64,000 bases of DNA from Enoplosus armatus (GCF_043641665.1 NC_092203.1:6494067-6558066); one strand, 5' to 3'; shown: positions 25,545-39,229, counted from the stretch's first letter. Notes: a model not told the origin generated them from the sequence alone. Numbers and translations: made by a program.

Positions 25545-25690
25545 TCTGATCTGCGGCGGCTGTTATTTATCAGGTAGCTCTGAATAGCAGCCCTGATCTG
25601 TGAGGCGCCGTTTGCCTCTCAGAAAGAGCTGGCTCAGGAGATCAGATTACTGAGACAGGATCTGGAGTGGAAATCCAAATTTAGTCCAGA
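25545..25690. promoter_or_regulatory. Candidate conserved element
   Basis: GATCTGCGGCGGCTGTTATT, GAGGCGCCGTTTGCC and GAGATCAGATTACTGAG occur in a repeat-free block. Evidence is compositional. Confidence 0.25.
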
Positions 25691-26929
25691 TCCAACAACG
25701 ATTCAAGTCGATTTCTTGAAGCAGAGAGTCCCACAGATTTGTAGAAAGTGATTATAGCCCTGTTAAAGACCATCATGTTGCACGTACATATAAGATGAAC
25801 TCTGCGGCAAATATATGTTTAAGAGTTTCCTCTTTGACTCATAAATTATATCCCATATCCTCCATTGTTGAAGCCCATACATCCCAGATGACTACAGTAT
25901 TCTTGAATATGATCTTATGCCATGGGTACACACTTCTTTCACATTGGGACTTATAATCTATATAACCTATATACACAGTACACAAGTGTTCTTTCACTCT
26001 GTTAGCCTTGAGCTGCCTGAAGAAGCTGTCTGACTGAAAGCTTTAGCTAATTAAATGTGTGTGTGCAGATGCTCTCTTGTATTTACGTAGAAAATGTCAT
26101 AATTTTCTTTACCATGTTGATTTTGCATCTCTTTAAAGCAAATCCAGAGTTCAGGATATGGAAACTGGACTTGCTCATTATTGAATGAATTGCAAGCAAT
26201 GGTAAAAGTTGGGGGGGAAAGAACGCTTTAACCTTTTCTGTGTAAAAGTCTGCAGAAATCTTACAGGGGCTAACTGGGGGCTTAAGTATGTATTGGTGCA
26301 GCAACAGAATTTGTAGTAAATACATTAATAAACAAGTTTTGGCTTGGACATGTGGCAAATTAAAGTCTGTTTCAAGTATCATATGTATATGTTCTACAAA
26401 CACTAAAATACTACACAACAACTATGAAAAACCCGACTGAAAAAGAATAGAAGAAACTACACATCTCGACAAACAAGTAACAAAAGCAGGGCCTGTAGGA
26501 AAGACCTACAAAAAGTTTCATCTTTACCGGCAAAACAGTCCAGGAGTCCTGCTCATACCTTCCTCTGGCTGGCAGCTTGCTAACAGCACTGCCAGCTGTA
26601 AGTAGCTGTTGAGTTCTTCAAATATAACTGATATACTTTGATCCCCAGAAGTAAAAAGCCACCAAGTTCCTGGAAAACAAATCCCACTGAGGCTCTCAAT
26701 GGATGCAGGAAGCTGAGGTAGGAGGCAAAATAAATGTTATTGCATTTAAAGTAAAGTGACTGTTTATATGAAAGTATAAAATGCGACCAACATTAAAGAC
26801 ACAGAATTTTAATGTACCAACTAATGGACACTATAACTCCAGCAGAAGCCTATGTGGGTGCAGCAGCGGCCCATCATTGTTAGGAGATCAGGGTGGACAG
26901 ATGGCATCAGCATGTATTTGACAAATGGA

Positions 26930-27080
26930 TTTCAATCACAATTTCCGAAATCAAACTTCCAGCCTCGAGCGGGAAACTTTGTGAGAAAATTTCATTAGAA
27001 TTAGCCATTTCCATGCCGCTTTTCAAATTCGATGCATCGTAATTTGCATAAAAATGCCTGGATGGAAACCCAGCTACTGT
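26930..27080. promoter_or_regulatory. Candidate conserved element with octamer
   Basis: A perfect reverse octamer ATTTGCAT (27042-27049) sits next to CGATGCATCGTAATTTGC, with TTCATTAGAATTAGCC upstream. CGATGCATCG is a perfect 10-base palindrome. Unique sequence. Confidence 0.35.
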
Positions 27081-27349
27081 GTCTGCGTGTCTGTCTCACT
27101 CTCTCCGTCCTCACCCGTCCCTCCTCACTTCCTCTCTCTCTCTCTGTACTGTATGAAGGAGGGATGATCGCTCCCTGTCACATCTGTTGGCACGTTGCCA
27201 TCAAGCCTTGACAGGAAAATAACACTCTTCAGGGAAAATAATACACTCGTTCTGCCGTCAGACACATGCCTCGGCGTGTGTGTGTGTGTGTGCGCGCATC
27301 TAAAAGCCCTCGTTGCTGCTGTCAACCTGAGTACAAAGGATCACTTTAT

Positions 27350-27560
27350 ATGATTAGTATGCATCTCTGAAAAACATATTGAACAAAAAGCCCTGCCCCG
27401 AATGCTGCTCCACGCCAATTAATGGATTAAGAAATTATTTTGAGGCGAGGCTTGTTGTGAGACATCTATGATACGTGGCTGGAGAGGCATTTCTGTTGTG
27501 GTTATTGCCAGCTATAAGGACCGAATGCATTTTGATCATACAACAGCAACGTACACAACC
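27350..27560. promoter_or_regulatory. Candidate conserved element
   Basis: TGATTAGTATGCATCTC, ATTGAACAAAAAGCCC, GCCAATTAATGGATTAAG and AAATTATTTTGAGGCG occur over about 210 unique bases. Confidence 0.35.
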
Positions 27561-27639
27561 AGATATTTGTCTTTAATGAATGACAAGGCCTATAAAACAT
27601 CCCTCTGCTCCATTTAAAGCCATGAAAAATAACTTTGTT

Positions 27640-27790
27640 CCTCTAAACACGTTGATATAAAACACCGTCTTGCAGCCATATCAGAGGCTCTTGCTCATCA
27701 CATTTCGTGCATAGATTCAAACCAGCAACCTCCCGGATCACTTCAGGCTGTGCTGTCAGCCACGCACCATCATCCCAGTGCTGTTCAGAG
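27640..27790 (-). mobile_element. Candidate degenerate tRNA-derived SINE
   Basis: On the minus strand an A-box-like TGGCTGACAGC is followed 39 bases later by a B-box-like GGTTTGAATC within GGAGGTTGCTGGTTTGAATC. Spacing and flanks resemble tRNA-derived SINE heads in fish. It cannot be a functional tRNA, since no cloverleaf with matching acceptor arms is apparent. Confidence 0.35.
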
Positions 27791-28489
27791 GACAAAAGAC
27801 ACTTTGACACGGCAGTTAACCCAAGCCCTACAGAGCCCCGGACCCCCTTTAACCCTCTCCTCACTCAGCTCTCAGTCCTGCGTTAAGAGCTGCGTTTATA
27901 GATTTTGGGAAAAAGCTGAAAATAGAGATTGAAATCGACTTGGCCCCAAAAATGACATTCTTACTTAGTGGTACTCCACTTTAGTTGTGCATGTGAGTGT
28001 GTCTGTCTTTGTGTATCAGGTGGGGGGTTTCCTCAGAGACAGATCTAACTGTGTGGGCGGCTGTTCAATAAGATGAATTATTTTACACTGAAGAAGCTAA
28101 CTGTTCATAGTGGCAGAACCGTTTCTGGAAGACACAAGAAATGAGCAAGTCCTCACATTTGAGAGGCTGGAACTAGAGGATATTTAGCAATTTTTGCTTA
28201 ATAAATGACCTCAACATTATAGTAACATTCAGTAATTTGCACAATATTAAAATACCCCCACCACCCATTATCCACATTCTCTGTGCATTTTTTTTTTTAC
28301 AGTTTTTAATGTTGGGATGCTACATTATAAGAATATGTAACATATAAGCAGAAAAGTGAAATACTCATTGTCTTAAAACTACATTTTGAAACAGGGACCC
28401 TCTTCAAGAAAGGGCCACAAGCTCAGGCGATAAGGCAGGACCCACCCTTCATTATGTCTGTTGATACTGTGTTTTAGAGCTGCTTTTTA

Positions 28490-29230
28490 CCAAACAAATG
28501 TTTAATTAAATTAGCACAATTAGTGTGTCCGCCCTGAAGGAGGGATCTCTCCTCTGCAGCTCATTGTTTTCCTGATAAAAAGGTGTTTAGTGGAGTTTAT
28601 TTCATATTTGACTCAGGATGTAAGCTCTCTGTACGGACTATAAAGCCCTCACAAACCTGTGATTTTGGGCAGATTTTTGGTTCAACTGTGACTCAGTTTA
28701 GCATCAACACTGCCTTCTACAGTATACAGCCCTGTGCACTCGCTAGCAGGACTAAAAATATATTTGCTCATGTAATTAGAAATGTATTGAGAGGACTTTC
28801 TAATGGTGTAAGTGCATGATGTGATACGTGGTCAAAGAGAGAGCGTGTAGAGTTACATCAGCCGGCTGATTGGTATTCTATCCATTATACACGCTGAAGA
28901 GAGCTCAATTCTCAATTTCCACCCAACAACATGGAAAATGGCAGTCCATTTTCCACTGCTAATGCAAACAACATAGCTCCTCTAAAATCAATGTAATTGG
29001 TGGACCATTTAGCCTCACTGAATATCTTGTGTAATGCTTGTAGTGGTGTAATGATGGCAGCGTAGTTTCTTCATAGTGAGGGGGGGTCTGAGTAATGGCG
29101 AGGAGCACCGACATGTGTATGGTTTGGAAATGTATTTGAATATCTACAGACACCGATTTGCATTCATGATGCTCGTCAACCAGGCAGCTGAAAGGTGACG
29201 TGTCATTTAGCCGATCAACCTGAACCAAGC
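28490..29230. promoter_or_regulatory. Cluster of candidate conserved elements
   Basis: Three sub-blocks stand out: TTAATTAAATTAGCACAATT near 28502; CATCAGCCGGCTGATTGG (28857-28874, containing the palindrome ATCAGCCGGCTGAT) with ATGCAAACAA near 28961; and GGTGACGTGTCATTTAGCC near 29190. All lie in unique sequence. Confidence 0.3.
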
Positions 29231-30414
29231 ACTTCTGTTTTATTCTTACAGTAAGAACTATTTATGAATAAATGTCATTTTTACACAGTTTACATACAAT
29301 ACTGATTTTACCAATAGTCTACCACCAATTTGGGATTTTTTTTAGGGGCCATTTCACCAACTTTACACATAAAATTCAGTTTACTAGTCATGGATAGTGC
29401 TACTCAGACTGTGTAAACATTTTTTTACGTGGCTCTAAAGAGAGAGCTTTCTAAAGTCTGGGGAAATAATCTGGGACATAGCGTTTGAAAGATATGGACA
29501 TTTACCAGGCAGTGGAAGCCTAATGAAAGATGCAATTGACTTGCATTATTGGAAATGTAGGTTTCTGTTTTAATTTCTCTCATGCAAGCCTCCCAAATTT
29601 GTGTGTAGTGCAATATTAAAATCACTAAATACTAAATTATACCCATTTAATGACCTGAGGAGAAGTTTGTATTCTACAATTACACACAAATTGTACATGT
29701 TCTTATTTCTTATTATTTTATTTTCTTAAATTTGACAGTTTTTGCGTCCCTTTCCCCCAAAAATAGTCATATTTGGGCATTACAAACAAGCCCCGCTCTC
29801 CTCTGAATCTATTCTAACATCATCAGATGAAGTTGACTCGGTGTCTGAGGGTTTAATGAATCTACAGTCAGTCCTATTCAAGTCAGTGAATGTACAGCTT
29901 GGAGCTGTTTGGAAATACACAACTTCCTGTAAACCTAATATATTTGTTAATAAAGCCCTCATGTGGTTCGACATTGCAGTAGAAACTAGATCAACATAAA
30001 CACACCTTAAAGTTAGCCTTGTGTTTGAAAGAAACGACTGTACTGTAAGATCATTCACACAAGAAAGATTGATCATGCACACCCAATATGCCCAATAGGC
30101 TTTAGATTTTCTGTCTCGTTCATTAAACAAAAAAATACATTCAGCGGGATAACCAATAAAAACTGTATTTGTCCAACAGTTTGATACTGTGACCATAAAC
30201 AAACCAAAACAAACAAAATACAACAAAGTGACCTTTTCTGTCTGAGAGCGAACAAAAGCGTGGTCACACTGACTGCCATCCTCACACAGAATACCAGAAA
30301 TAGAAGAGGACTGAGCTGCTTACTCTTAGGAAATTGCAAAAATTGGGTTAAGGAAAAGTGTGTCTGTTTGTGTTTTACATAAAATGTACTTGAACCCAGG
30401 CTATATTTGTCAAT

Positions 30415-30680
30415 GCATTAGAGGCAGAGTGCCTGAGCGGCTGCTCTGCGCTGGAGGCCCTCTCACCAGGATCTGTTTGTCAGCTCCCACATTTACTGCG
30501 TGGAGAATGAATGCGGAATGCCTGATATTCATCACATTAATGCGGTTTGATAGCAGCCTGGCGCTTTGAAGCAATTCAGTCCACAGGAAGGCTCTCGTAT
30601 CCCACTGGTCCCTGCTTTTTCTGCAAATGGTAGAGAACGCTGCGTGCCACTTATGTTTACGGCTTTATTTTTAAAAACAA
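30415..30680. promoter_or_regulatory. Candidate conserved element
   Basis: GGCAGAGTGCCTGAGCGGCT, GAATGAATGCGGAATGCC, CATCACATTAATGCGGTTTG and TGATAGCAGCC occur in a GC-balanced repeat-free block. It contrasts sharply with the AT-rich flanks. Confidence 0.35.
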
Positions 30681-33562
30681 TTTCAGTGTAATCGTGTTGG
30701 TGGTAGATTTTGCGGTTTTATTGAATTCTACTGTAAAGCTGTTTGTTTTGGCTTTGTTACCATTGCTCTTACCTCTTTTGGTGAAATATCAGCTTGGGCT
30801 TAGAGAGTGGCTTTAACCTGTGTTTAAAAATCTCAACATGAACTGGATGTTGTTAGGGCTGATTAAAAATCTCACGGCAGTTTCTTTCCTCTTAAAATCC
30901 CAAAACTAGACGCATAAAATGATGATATCCTACAATAAACATTTTCTTTAATGTACCTTACGCTGTCAACATCCAGGTATGTACTGTATTAAAAAGCAAA
31001 TATAATAATAGAAAAACCTTATTTCTATAGCACTTTTCTATAACAAAATGCTTCACAAGAAAAATAAAACAAACTGTAAAAGGCAGCAGATGAAGTTGAT
31101 GAAAGCATAAAGTGAGTGGAGGGGTAAAATCAGAAGAATTTTCAGCAAGACTTTCTCATAAAAAATGCATTAAAAGACAAACTGTCAAAAAGTACAAGGG
31201 CTATTAGTCAACCAGCAGTGCTCCATCAACCAGCCACATTAAGAGTCAACACATCTGTGATATATGTTGGAGCAAGGCCATTCAAAGTATTGAAAATCAC
31301 TGCCGTTACTACCTGATCTGCAAAACTGGGATCTAAACATTTGCAACAATTTTGCAAAACAATTTTCATTCTTAATGTTTTTAGGTCCAATTAATTCCAA
31401 TCAGGCAAACAGATTAGACTGCTAGAAATGTTGGGATGCAGTGCAACAGTATGTACACAATGTAGAATATGTATATTTTGAGGCAGGCTCTGACCTCCTC
31501 CCTCCACAAGGGATCGGAGATAACTTCCCACCTGTGGGGGAGCAGACTCAGAGCCTACAGGTGGATGAAACAAGCGCACAGGCTTTGCTTCAAGAGAGAA
31601 GAACCTTTTGTGTATTCAGTGTAACTGCAGTATGACATGATATATTCCTCTACAGCCAATTTTACTATTACTTGTGGATGATGGTGTACAGTTGAATGCA
31701 AATAAAAGATTGACATCAGCAAAAGAAAACCCACATATTGTATTTGGACAGATAGATGCAATAACAGTTCATCCTCCTACGCCTTCACTTACATGCCCTT
31801 ATGTTTTTTTCATTCAAGTTAAAACTTATTGTCATTGACAATTAAATAAAAAGGTAACATGCCATGTTTTTGTTTTGTTGGTAACACTAAACCTAACTCC
31901 ATATTTAATATTTACAAGTACATAAACAGTGTTTATAACACACTATGCAGCTGCGAGCAGAGATAAGCACATTTTAAAGTGTTTCATTGTGTAATTGTAC
32001 AATAACCTATGAAGCATTTGTAAATGGTGTATAAACAGATAATGAATGATTGACAATATAATATGGAGAAAATATGTCTTACTGAAGTGTTTATTGATTT
32101 ACTTCTTTACTCTCAATGGTGAAAGCAAAGACATGTGACAGCATGCTTCGGGAGAAATCTACTCTAAATCTAAAGTGGACCTTGAGTTAAGAATTTTGTT
32201 ATCACACTGAAGTAAACATTTAGATTAAACATGTCTTCATGAGTTTTGAACACATTTAAAACTGTTTTAGTTGTGAGGATTTGCTCATAATAAACACTTA
32301 GAAATGTACTACATATACAACAATCAAAATACATACAAATTCATAACATGATGGTTGCATTGTTTCTATATGGTACAAGTAAACATTTCTATAGTGCTAA
32401 TATGCAATTTGCAGTCAAGAGATGTCGGTCTTTTGGGGGGGGTTTTCTTGAGATAATAAAGTATTATAGATTTTACTTCCACATGAAATAAGATAGCTCA
32501 GACTTTTCCTGCAGCATCTTGGGTGACGCCACAATCTACCATCTTATTTTTCCCCTCCTGTCTGTCCTGCAGTTAACCTGCGAGGAGTGAAAAGCCCAGT
32601 CTAACAGTCTAGTCAGAAACTCAAGCGATTGGTGCATCAACAGGTCGAGACTCTGAGCTCACATAATGGCAGTCTTTATTCCACTCAAGCTTGTTTGGCC
32701 ATTATGGTACAGTTAGTCTAAATAACAGCTTAAAAAATGGCATAATGCCCGCATAGTGAGAGAACGTGATATTTCCTACCTGCCAATTCATATTTTAATC
32801 TCCCTGCCTCTGGAAAAACACCCATACAGTCTGTTGTGAAGGATATTCCTGCATTTACAGAGTGCGACCAGAATCCACCAATATGCATTATTAATATATT
32901 ACAGTAGTTTAGTTACGGCAAACTGTAGAATTTAAAAGAACATATTATTCTCACAGAGTGGTCAAGCTCAGTGGTCTTCTACCCTGTGCTGTGAACATTT
33001 CTCAATTACAGATAATTTGCTCTGGGTTACAGCTAATAAGAGCAGGAATATATTGTCAAAAACAGGTTTGAGGCCATTTTGACAAAATAAAATTAAAAAA
33101 ACAATATTAATCAGATTACACTGTGAATGTGTGTTTCTTTTCCTTGTTATGTTATTTTGAAAATTAAAATATCTCCTTATATTTTCTACACAAATTAAAT
33201 CAGGAAATAAAATCAACTGTTTTCTTCAAATGTGAACTTACATCACCAAAAATTAAATATCAAACTACGGTCAATTATGTTTAATTCTTGAACTACGTAC
33301 ATCAGACCTTTGACCTGCCATGTCTCATATCACATCCTCCTGATGTAACATCATGTCCTCCAGCTGTTTCCCACAACAACCTGTGGCCTGATACAGTGAA
33401 GTGGGCCAGACAGGCTTTGATTTTCACACGGTCAGTCATTGTCTGGAAAACAGCTGTTTGCAGACGTTAAACACACAAGACTTCACACACAGCAGGGGAC
33501 TATAGTTCAAGGCTTCTGTGGCCTCTGTGAGGTTTAAACGAGCAGTTTTAAGGTGGATATCA
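30681..33562. other. Non-coding, AT-rich
   Basis: Apart from the possible MITE-like block at 31860-32070 I recognise nothing. Confidence 0.65.
31860..32070. repeat. Possible AT-rich non-autonomous element
   Basis: The block includes GGTAACACTAAACC, ATTTACAAGTACATAAACAG, GTTTATAACACACTATGCAG and GAAGCATTTGTAAATGGTG, resembling the interiors of dispersed fish MITE-like repeats. No clear terminal repeats were seen. Confidence 0.25.
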
Positions 33563-33577
33563 AGCTCCCTCTAGTGG
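33563..33577 (-). promoter_or_regulatory. Weaker CTCF-type motif
   Basis: The minus strand reads CCACTAGAGGGAGCT, which differs from the CTCF consensus at one core position (A for C). It has the same orientation as the site 780 bases away. Confidence 0.3.
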
Positions 33578-34354
33578 AGAAACGTTTCATAGCTGCACTA
33601 AAGAAAAGAGGACTTCAATGTGCTTCACTGGATGAGGTCTTGCCCTTCAAGTACTGTACGTCACTTTCTCAAGGCAAGTTAAATAAAAGTAAAGGGAGCA
33701 GAGCTTTTTAATCACAGGACAATCCCAACTACGTGTTTATGTGGCTATAAAGAAATGTGGAGCATTATGATGAAGTTTGTGGTTTTATTAAAGGTGTAAG
33801 ATCAACTATGGAAGTCTGACCCCTTACTGAGAGTATGATTAATAGTCAAAGTTTACATTCTACAATTACACACAAATTACACATTTTTAGCATGATTTTG
33901 GTGGCTACTCACAAAATTTTCTTTCAAAATATCTCTAAAAACCTGGCGCCTGAAGCTCACCTCCACACAGTTTAAGTTATCACTGTGACTCCATACTTTA
34001 CCAGAATTCCTACAATGGCTGATAATCCATATAAGCGACAGGTTCATGATATTTTGTGTGAGTAGTATGTTTCATATTTGTAAGTCAGCCATAAAGGGGA
34101 ACTATAGCCCTGAAAAACAATCTAAGCACAAGCTGCTGAAGCTGGCAAAGAACAGTCTTCTCTGGTACACGATAACTAAAACCTACTTGTGAATTTAATT
34201 AAAATGCATCAAATGAAATGAAAAAAGAACATCTCATTATGTGGGATAACTTGTTAGAGCCCAAATTTGCATTTGCATGTAAGAGAACTGCCGAAATGAG
34301 AAATCAGATGCAACTTCTGTGGTGGCACCAATCTGTTTCTGTTTGTTGGACTGT

Positions 34355-34369
34355 GCTGCCATCTAGTGG
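34355..34369 (-). promoter_or_regulatory. CTCF-type motif
   Basis: The minus strand reads CCACTAGATGGCAGC, which fits the CTCF consensus CCASYAGRKGGCRSY at every position. Confidence 0.5.
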
Positions 34370-37300
34370 TTGCATCAGGATTTACAGCATATCCTTCATC
34401 TTAAACCAGCAACATGAACATGTCAATCCCGGAAGATGAGTCAAGTCAATTTGTTCTATCCATTGGTTTTCATCTACGACTGTCTACGACTATTTACCAT
34501 TTCCATATATAAATGTGTAGCTGATTTACTGTAATGTGTTTGACATAATTCATTTCAATATATTCATTGTGTGTTTGATTTGAGTAGATGGAAAATCAAT
34601 CTCTTCATGGTGAAACTGGACTGTTTCAGAATCACTGAAGACTGTATGTATAGTACATGACTTGAAAAGATCTGATGAGTCCATGTGCATCAGTAAACTG
34701 CATCTAAAGTCACAAGAAGCATCCAGAAGTAACCAGATGTTTGAAACTTTCACATACAGAACACAAGAGCTCCAACCAGACAGCCACAACGGTCTTCCAT
34801 CTCTCATTTTAGCAGCATTCAAAAGGCATTTAAGATTGAAAACTGTGCCACTGATAACCAGAGTTATGTTGTTTGATGCAGAAGTTGATTGCAGCAAATC
34901 TACCACGCATCAGAGTATCACTGTGTATCACATTAGTCATTTAAACTTCAGGAAATCTGTGAAATCAGAACACAAGTGTCGGGTCTGACTTTCTTAACAA
35001 AGTCCATCTCAAAAGTTCAGCAGCAGAGGATCCAAATAAAGACAGTTTGATTGACAGGTGATCTCTCTGAACCATCACACTGACAACAGGTAGGTGGGTC
35101 CTGATAGAGACAAAATGAACTATATATCAGATCTGTGCTCGTATTATTAAAAGCAGTTTAAAACAGGAGCCCTTGATTGCAGCATCATAAAACAGAGGCA
35201 ACGACTGGAGGACAAAGTCTGAACATCAAGACACCATGATGCTGTGACCATCAGGAGATGTAAGAAACAAAGTTCTTTCTCTCTAATCTCCTCTCTCTCT
35301 CATAAAATGCTCTAGTAATGACTGAGATGTGCAGCTCTTTTGAAAAGCAAGTTATCATGTTATTAGTCCATCGCTGGTGTGACGTAAAGATGGATGACTA
35401 AAGAATGAACGAACAAAGACGAGGAGTGCAAGTCTGTTACAGCAAAAACGTCCCTGCAGTCTGTGTCCTACACATTCTGCTGTACATTCATATTCATTTT
35501 ACACATTTTTCCACCTTCAGCTTAGTCTTGTATTTCTATTCTTATAAAACAAACATAGTTTACTCATCCATGCAATGCAAATATATTTGGTTTTATTTAT
35601 TAACTTAATACTTGAGGTTTTGGAAATGTAAGTAATTTTGTTTAGTAAATATTTAGTTGTGGTTTATATGAGGTCCCTCCCTCTTTATCTTTCCCATTCA
35701 CCAGTCTGTGACTAAGGCAGAGGGTATAGTTCAAGATATCATCCAACTGCTTTTTAATTCTTGTTTAATAACCACTGGAAAAGGCTTGTCTGGTTTATAT
35801 TTCCCACCTGACTACAATGCTACAGCAGCGTGTGTTTTCATGAATAAAGCATATAGTCAACTATTACTGGATAACGTGGAGACGTGGGAAATATGTAGCT
35901 TTGTATTTTCTCTGAGGCGTTGGGTTATGAGAGGGGTGGAGGCAACAGAGAGACTGTCTCATCACTTCTGTATTAATAAGGGTCCAACTGCCTCTTGCAA
36001 ACTCATTCAAAGACACGCCCACATAGCACCATATGTCACATGACTGAAGAGTGGCCGAGTGAGGAAGCAAATAGCTGCACATAGATCTGCTTGCAGGGCT
36101 CGCTGCTAGAAATTTTGGGCACTTGACACCTCCCACATCTACCTGCCCATATTGCTTTAACGATGTATAATAGGTGTTTTATGAAACCTTGTCTTTGCAT
36201 GAAGCACCCGGTGTCCTTAAAATTAAGTTTATATAGAGTTGTTATTCATTAGCATCATGAGGAAATATTGGTAATGGACGTATCGGCAAAGAAACCAAAT
36301 GTTTATACAAAACTTTCATTTGTTTTCCTAAAATTCCCCTTATGTTAACTGAAGTATGATTAGGTTGAGATTACAGAAAGATTGTGCTATTAGTTAAAAT
36401 AAGTCTACGCTGACTTGAAGCAGGAGTAAGGACTTGTTTTTCCAATACTGAACCAAACCAGGATCTTTTTAGTAGCCTTAACCTAACCACATGGGGGACT
36501 CAGTCCTGAGCCTCCCTATAACTTCTGATTGGGAATGTAGCTCCACCTGGACTCGGAAAAAGTTGCCAGACATAATCCAGGCAGCAATTACATTTCCTCC
36601 ACAACATATTTGTCAAAAAGTAGTATATAAAAGTAATTTCTAGGAGACAGGGTATGAAATATGCAGAATGCAGCACTTACATCATGTTGGCTCAATCCAA
36701 ATCCATATTTATGTAAATATCCATATGGCTTTGCATGTCTAATGTTTTCATCGTGAAAGTTCATGAAGTTTGGTCCAGAGGGTGCAAAGTATGACAATAC
36801 AAGTGTTTCAGTGTCTTCTTTCACTGAAGGCTGTGTCTACAAATTCAGCAGGCTGGTTTCCAAACAGCAGGGGAAGAGCTGCCATTATCACATCAACCTC
36901 TTTCAGGTATAAATATTAACAGAAGTAGTAGATGTGCTGTAAATTGCCCTATTGGATGACACAGACGTCCATAAAGTCCAGTAATGTCAGCTATCATTCT
37001 ATTATGTGCAAAAACATCCATGTTGTTGTCCTCTCTCTGGGTTAAAAAGGGTCAAACCAGACAGTCAAATTGCGCTCCATACTGAAGTATTGCTTCAATG
37101 AAGTTAGAGCAGTGCGATGTCCATGATTTTTAGAGAAAAGAGTCCTGTTTTTTTTTCTCACTACCTACATCACTTATCTTCTCTAATATTTAGCGACAAA
37201 TTCAAAAATCAGAAATCAAGTCACATAATCCATAATCTTCCAAATGAAGAAGAAATCCTTTCCTTGGTATGACAAGTGTGCTGCAGTCTGAGACACTTTG

Positions 37301-37579
37301 CCGTTGCTGAGTGATCCATACACACCTGTTGGCTGGCCAAGACAACCCCATCAAAGTTTGACTTTACAAAAGACAGAGAGGTGAGAGGGTGTTAATCATA
37401 ACAGAGAGGAAGAGGTTGATGGAGAGAACAGAAAAAGAGAGGTGAAGGATGGAGAGTTGAGGAGTCGAGCATCCTGCCGTCTCTAAGCCAGGAGGATGAA
37501 TGGAAAACCTGCCTCCCTTGCCTCCTTTTATAGTCTCTCTTCCCCCTGCTGCCTCGCTTTGGCTTTTACCCTGGCTTCA

Positions 37580-37581
<2 letters not shown>
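34370..37581. other. Non-coding
   Basis: Unique AT-rich sequence between the CTCF-like cluster and the 37.6 kb element. Open frames at 34662-34988 and 35708-36043 show no domain. Confidence 0.6.

Positions 37582-37616
<35 letters not shown>
37582..37616. repeat. (GT)n microsatellite
   Basis: A pure GT run of about 35 bases just upstream of a candidate conserved element. Confidence 0.95.
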
Positions 37617-37618
<2 letters not shown>

Positions 37619-37639
37619 GAGAGAGACCTCTTTCAGAGC

Positions 37640-37975
37640 AGCAGGAATATATTATAACCCAAACAAAAGGAGCCGGCTTATTGTTTATGAATTACTAGCC
37701 TTCCAAAGCCAACAAAGGCCCCTATTTTCATAGAAAACTCCATTTTCATTTCAGCTCCATTTGATTACCAGAGCAAAGACAATAAAAAGGCCTCTCTGGT
37801 CGCAACGTCCCAAAGGGATTCATTCCTCCTTCTCTCGCTCATTCAACGCTACTGAAAAGGTTTCTTTATTGCTTTCTTTTCAGGGCCGACGTCAAATGGG
37901 CTTTTAGGAGTAAACCAATGACAAAAAATTATTGCTTGGCTATTTTGTACAATAACAGGGGCCGGGGGAAGAGAG
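37640..37975. promoter_or_regulatory. Candidate conserved element with many SOX-like sites
   Basis: TTATTGTTTATGAATTAC, CCAACAAAGGCCCC, GAGCAAAGACAATAAAAAGG, TTTCTTTATTGC, AAATTATTGC and GTACAATAACAGG give at least six SOX-type (A/T)ACAA(A/T) cores in about 330 bases. It is one of the strongest enhancer-like blocks here. Confidence 0.4.
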
Positions 37976-39229
37976 GAGTCCTGTGTTGTCTTTGTCATCT
38001 TTCTTTCCCTTTTCTTTTGCTCCTTTCTGCTATTGGAGAGGAAAATTGCAGAGGCTGGAAATTAATGGCAAGGCTTTGAAGGGAAAGAGAGAGAGAAAGA
38101 AGAGGGAGATACAATGCAACAATACAAGTCAAATCTAAATTATCACTAGCTATTGAACAGAGTGAAGAGACAGAAAGGTACTGTACGGCTCCAGAGGAGT
38201 TTCATGTGTGTGTGTGTTGTGGGCGTACCTATCACAAAACAGAGACACCTGTTGGTTCCACAACCAAAAACAATACAACCCCAGTGACTCGCTGTCATTT
38301 CATCTACAATGGGGCTGTCAATAGTGTGTGTGTGTGTGTCCCATTCAGTATTTTGCAGACCTCTAGGTGTGTGTGGAGATGCAGGAAGAATAGATGATTG
38401 GTTCACTACACAGTTCAGATCTCTGTACTTTAACATTTTATAGATGTCATGAAGTGATTTAAAAAACAAATATATATGCACTATAATTCATCATTTTAGT
38501 CAACTCAAACTCAAAATTCTGTACCCTTCAACTTTACTTGGGTGCATTTTACACAAAAGTATCTCAAGGCCAAGTCAAGGCACATGCACACATATCAAAC
38601 ACTATCAAATCGACCACACCACATCTGGAGGTGGTCTGGACATCTCAGCCAGGTGTACATGTAATACCTTATGCACAGTCTGGCCACATTAAACATCATT
38701 AAATTCCACATGGCAACATCACATCTGAAAACTGAACCTGCAAAACAAATTGAGAGGTCAGCTGCACTTCTTCCTGTTATCTCAAGCAAGCCCAACAAAG
38801 AGCTACAGACGAGCCCTTCTGTTAACACTCATTATCCACATAATGTATCCAGATACTCATTTTCTGACTCCGACTGATTGGCTACTTGTTGCTAAGAACA
38901 CTTATAATCAAGCTCGAAACAGGCATAAGACGATTAGTGGTTAATTAGGTAATATTTCGCCAAAAATATGTGTTTGGGATATAATTATCACACTATGTTG
39001 CACTTATGTGAAGTGATTACTGAACATGTTTGATAAGTTTAAATGGATGTTTTGCTGTTTTAATTATTTGTTTGTTGTTTTCAAAACATATCTTTTAACT
39101 GCATGTCCAATGGATAGACGACTACATATGTATTACAGGAGCACTGAGTGGCCAGTAAAATATTGGGGGGAAAATACAATTTTTCCTAAAAGAAAAAGGA
39201 TGAATAGCGTCAGCACACACTGGCTGTAG

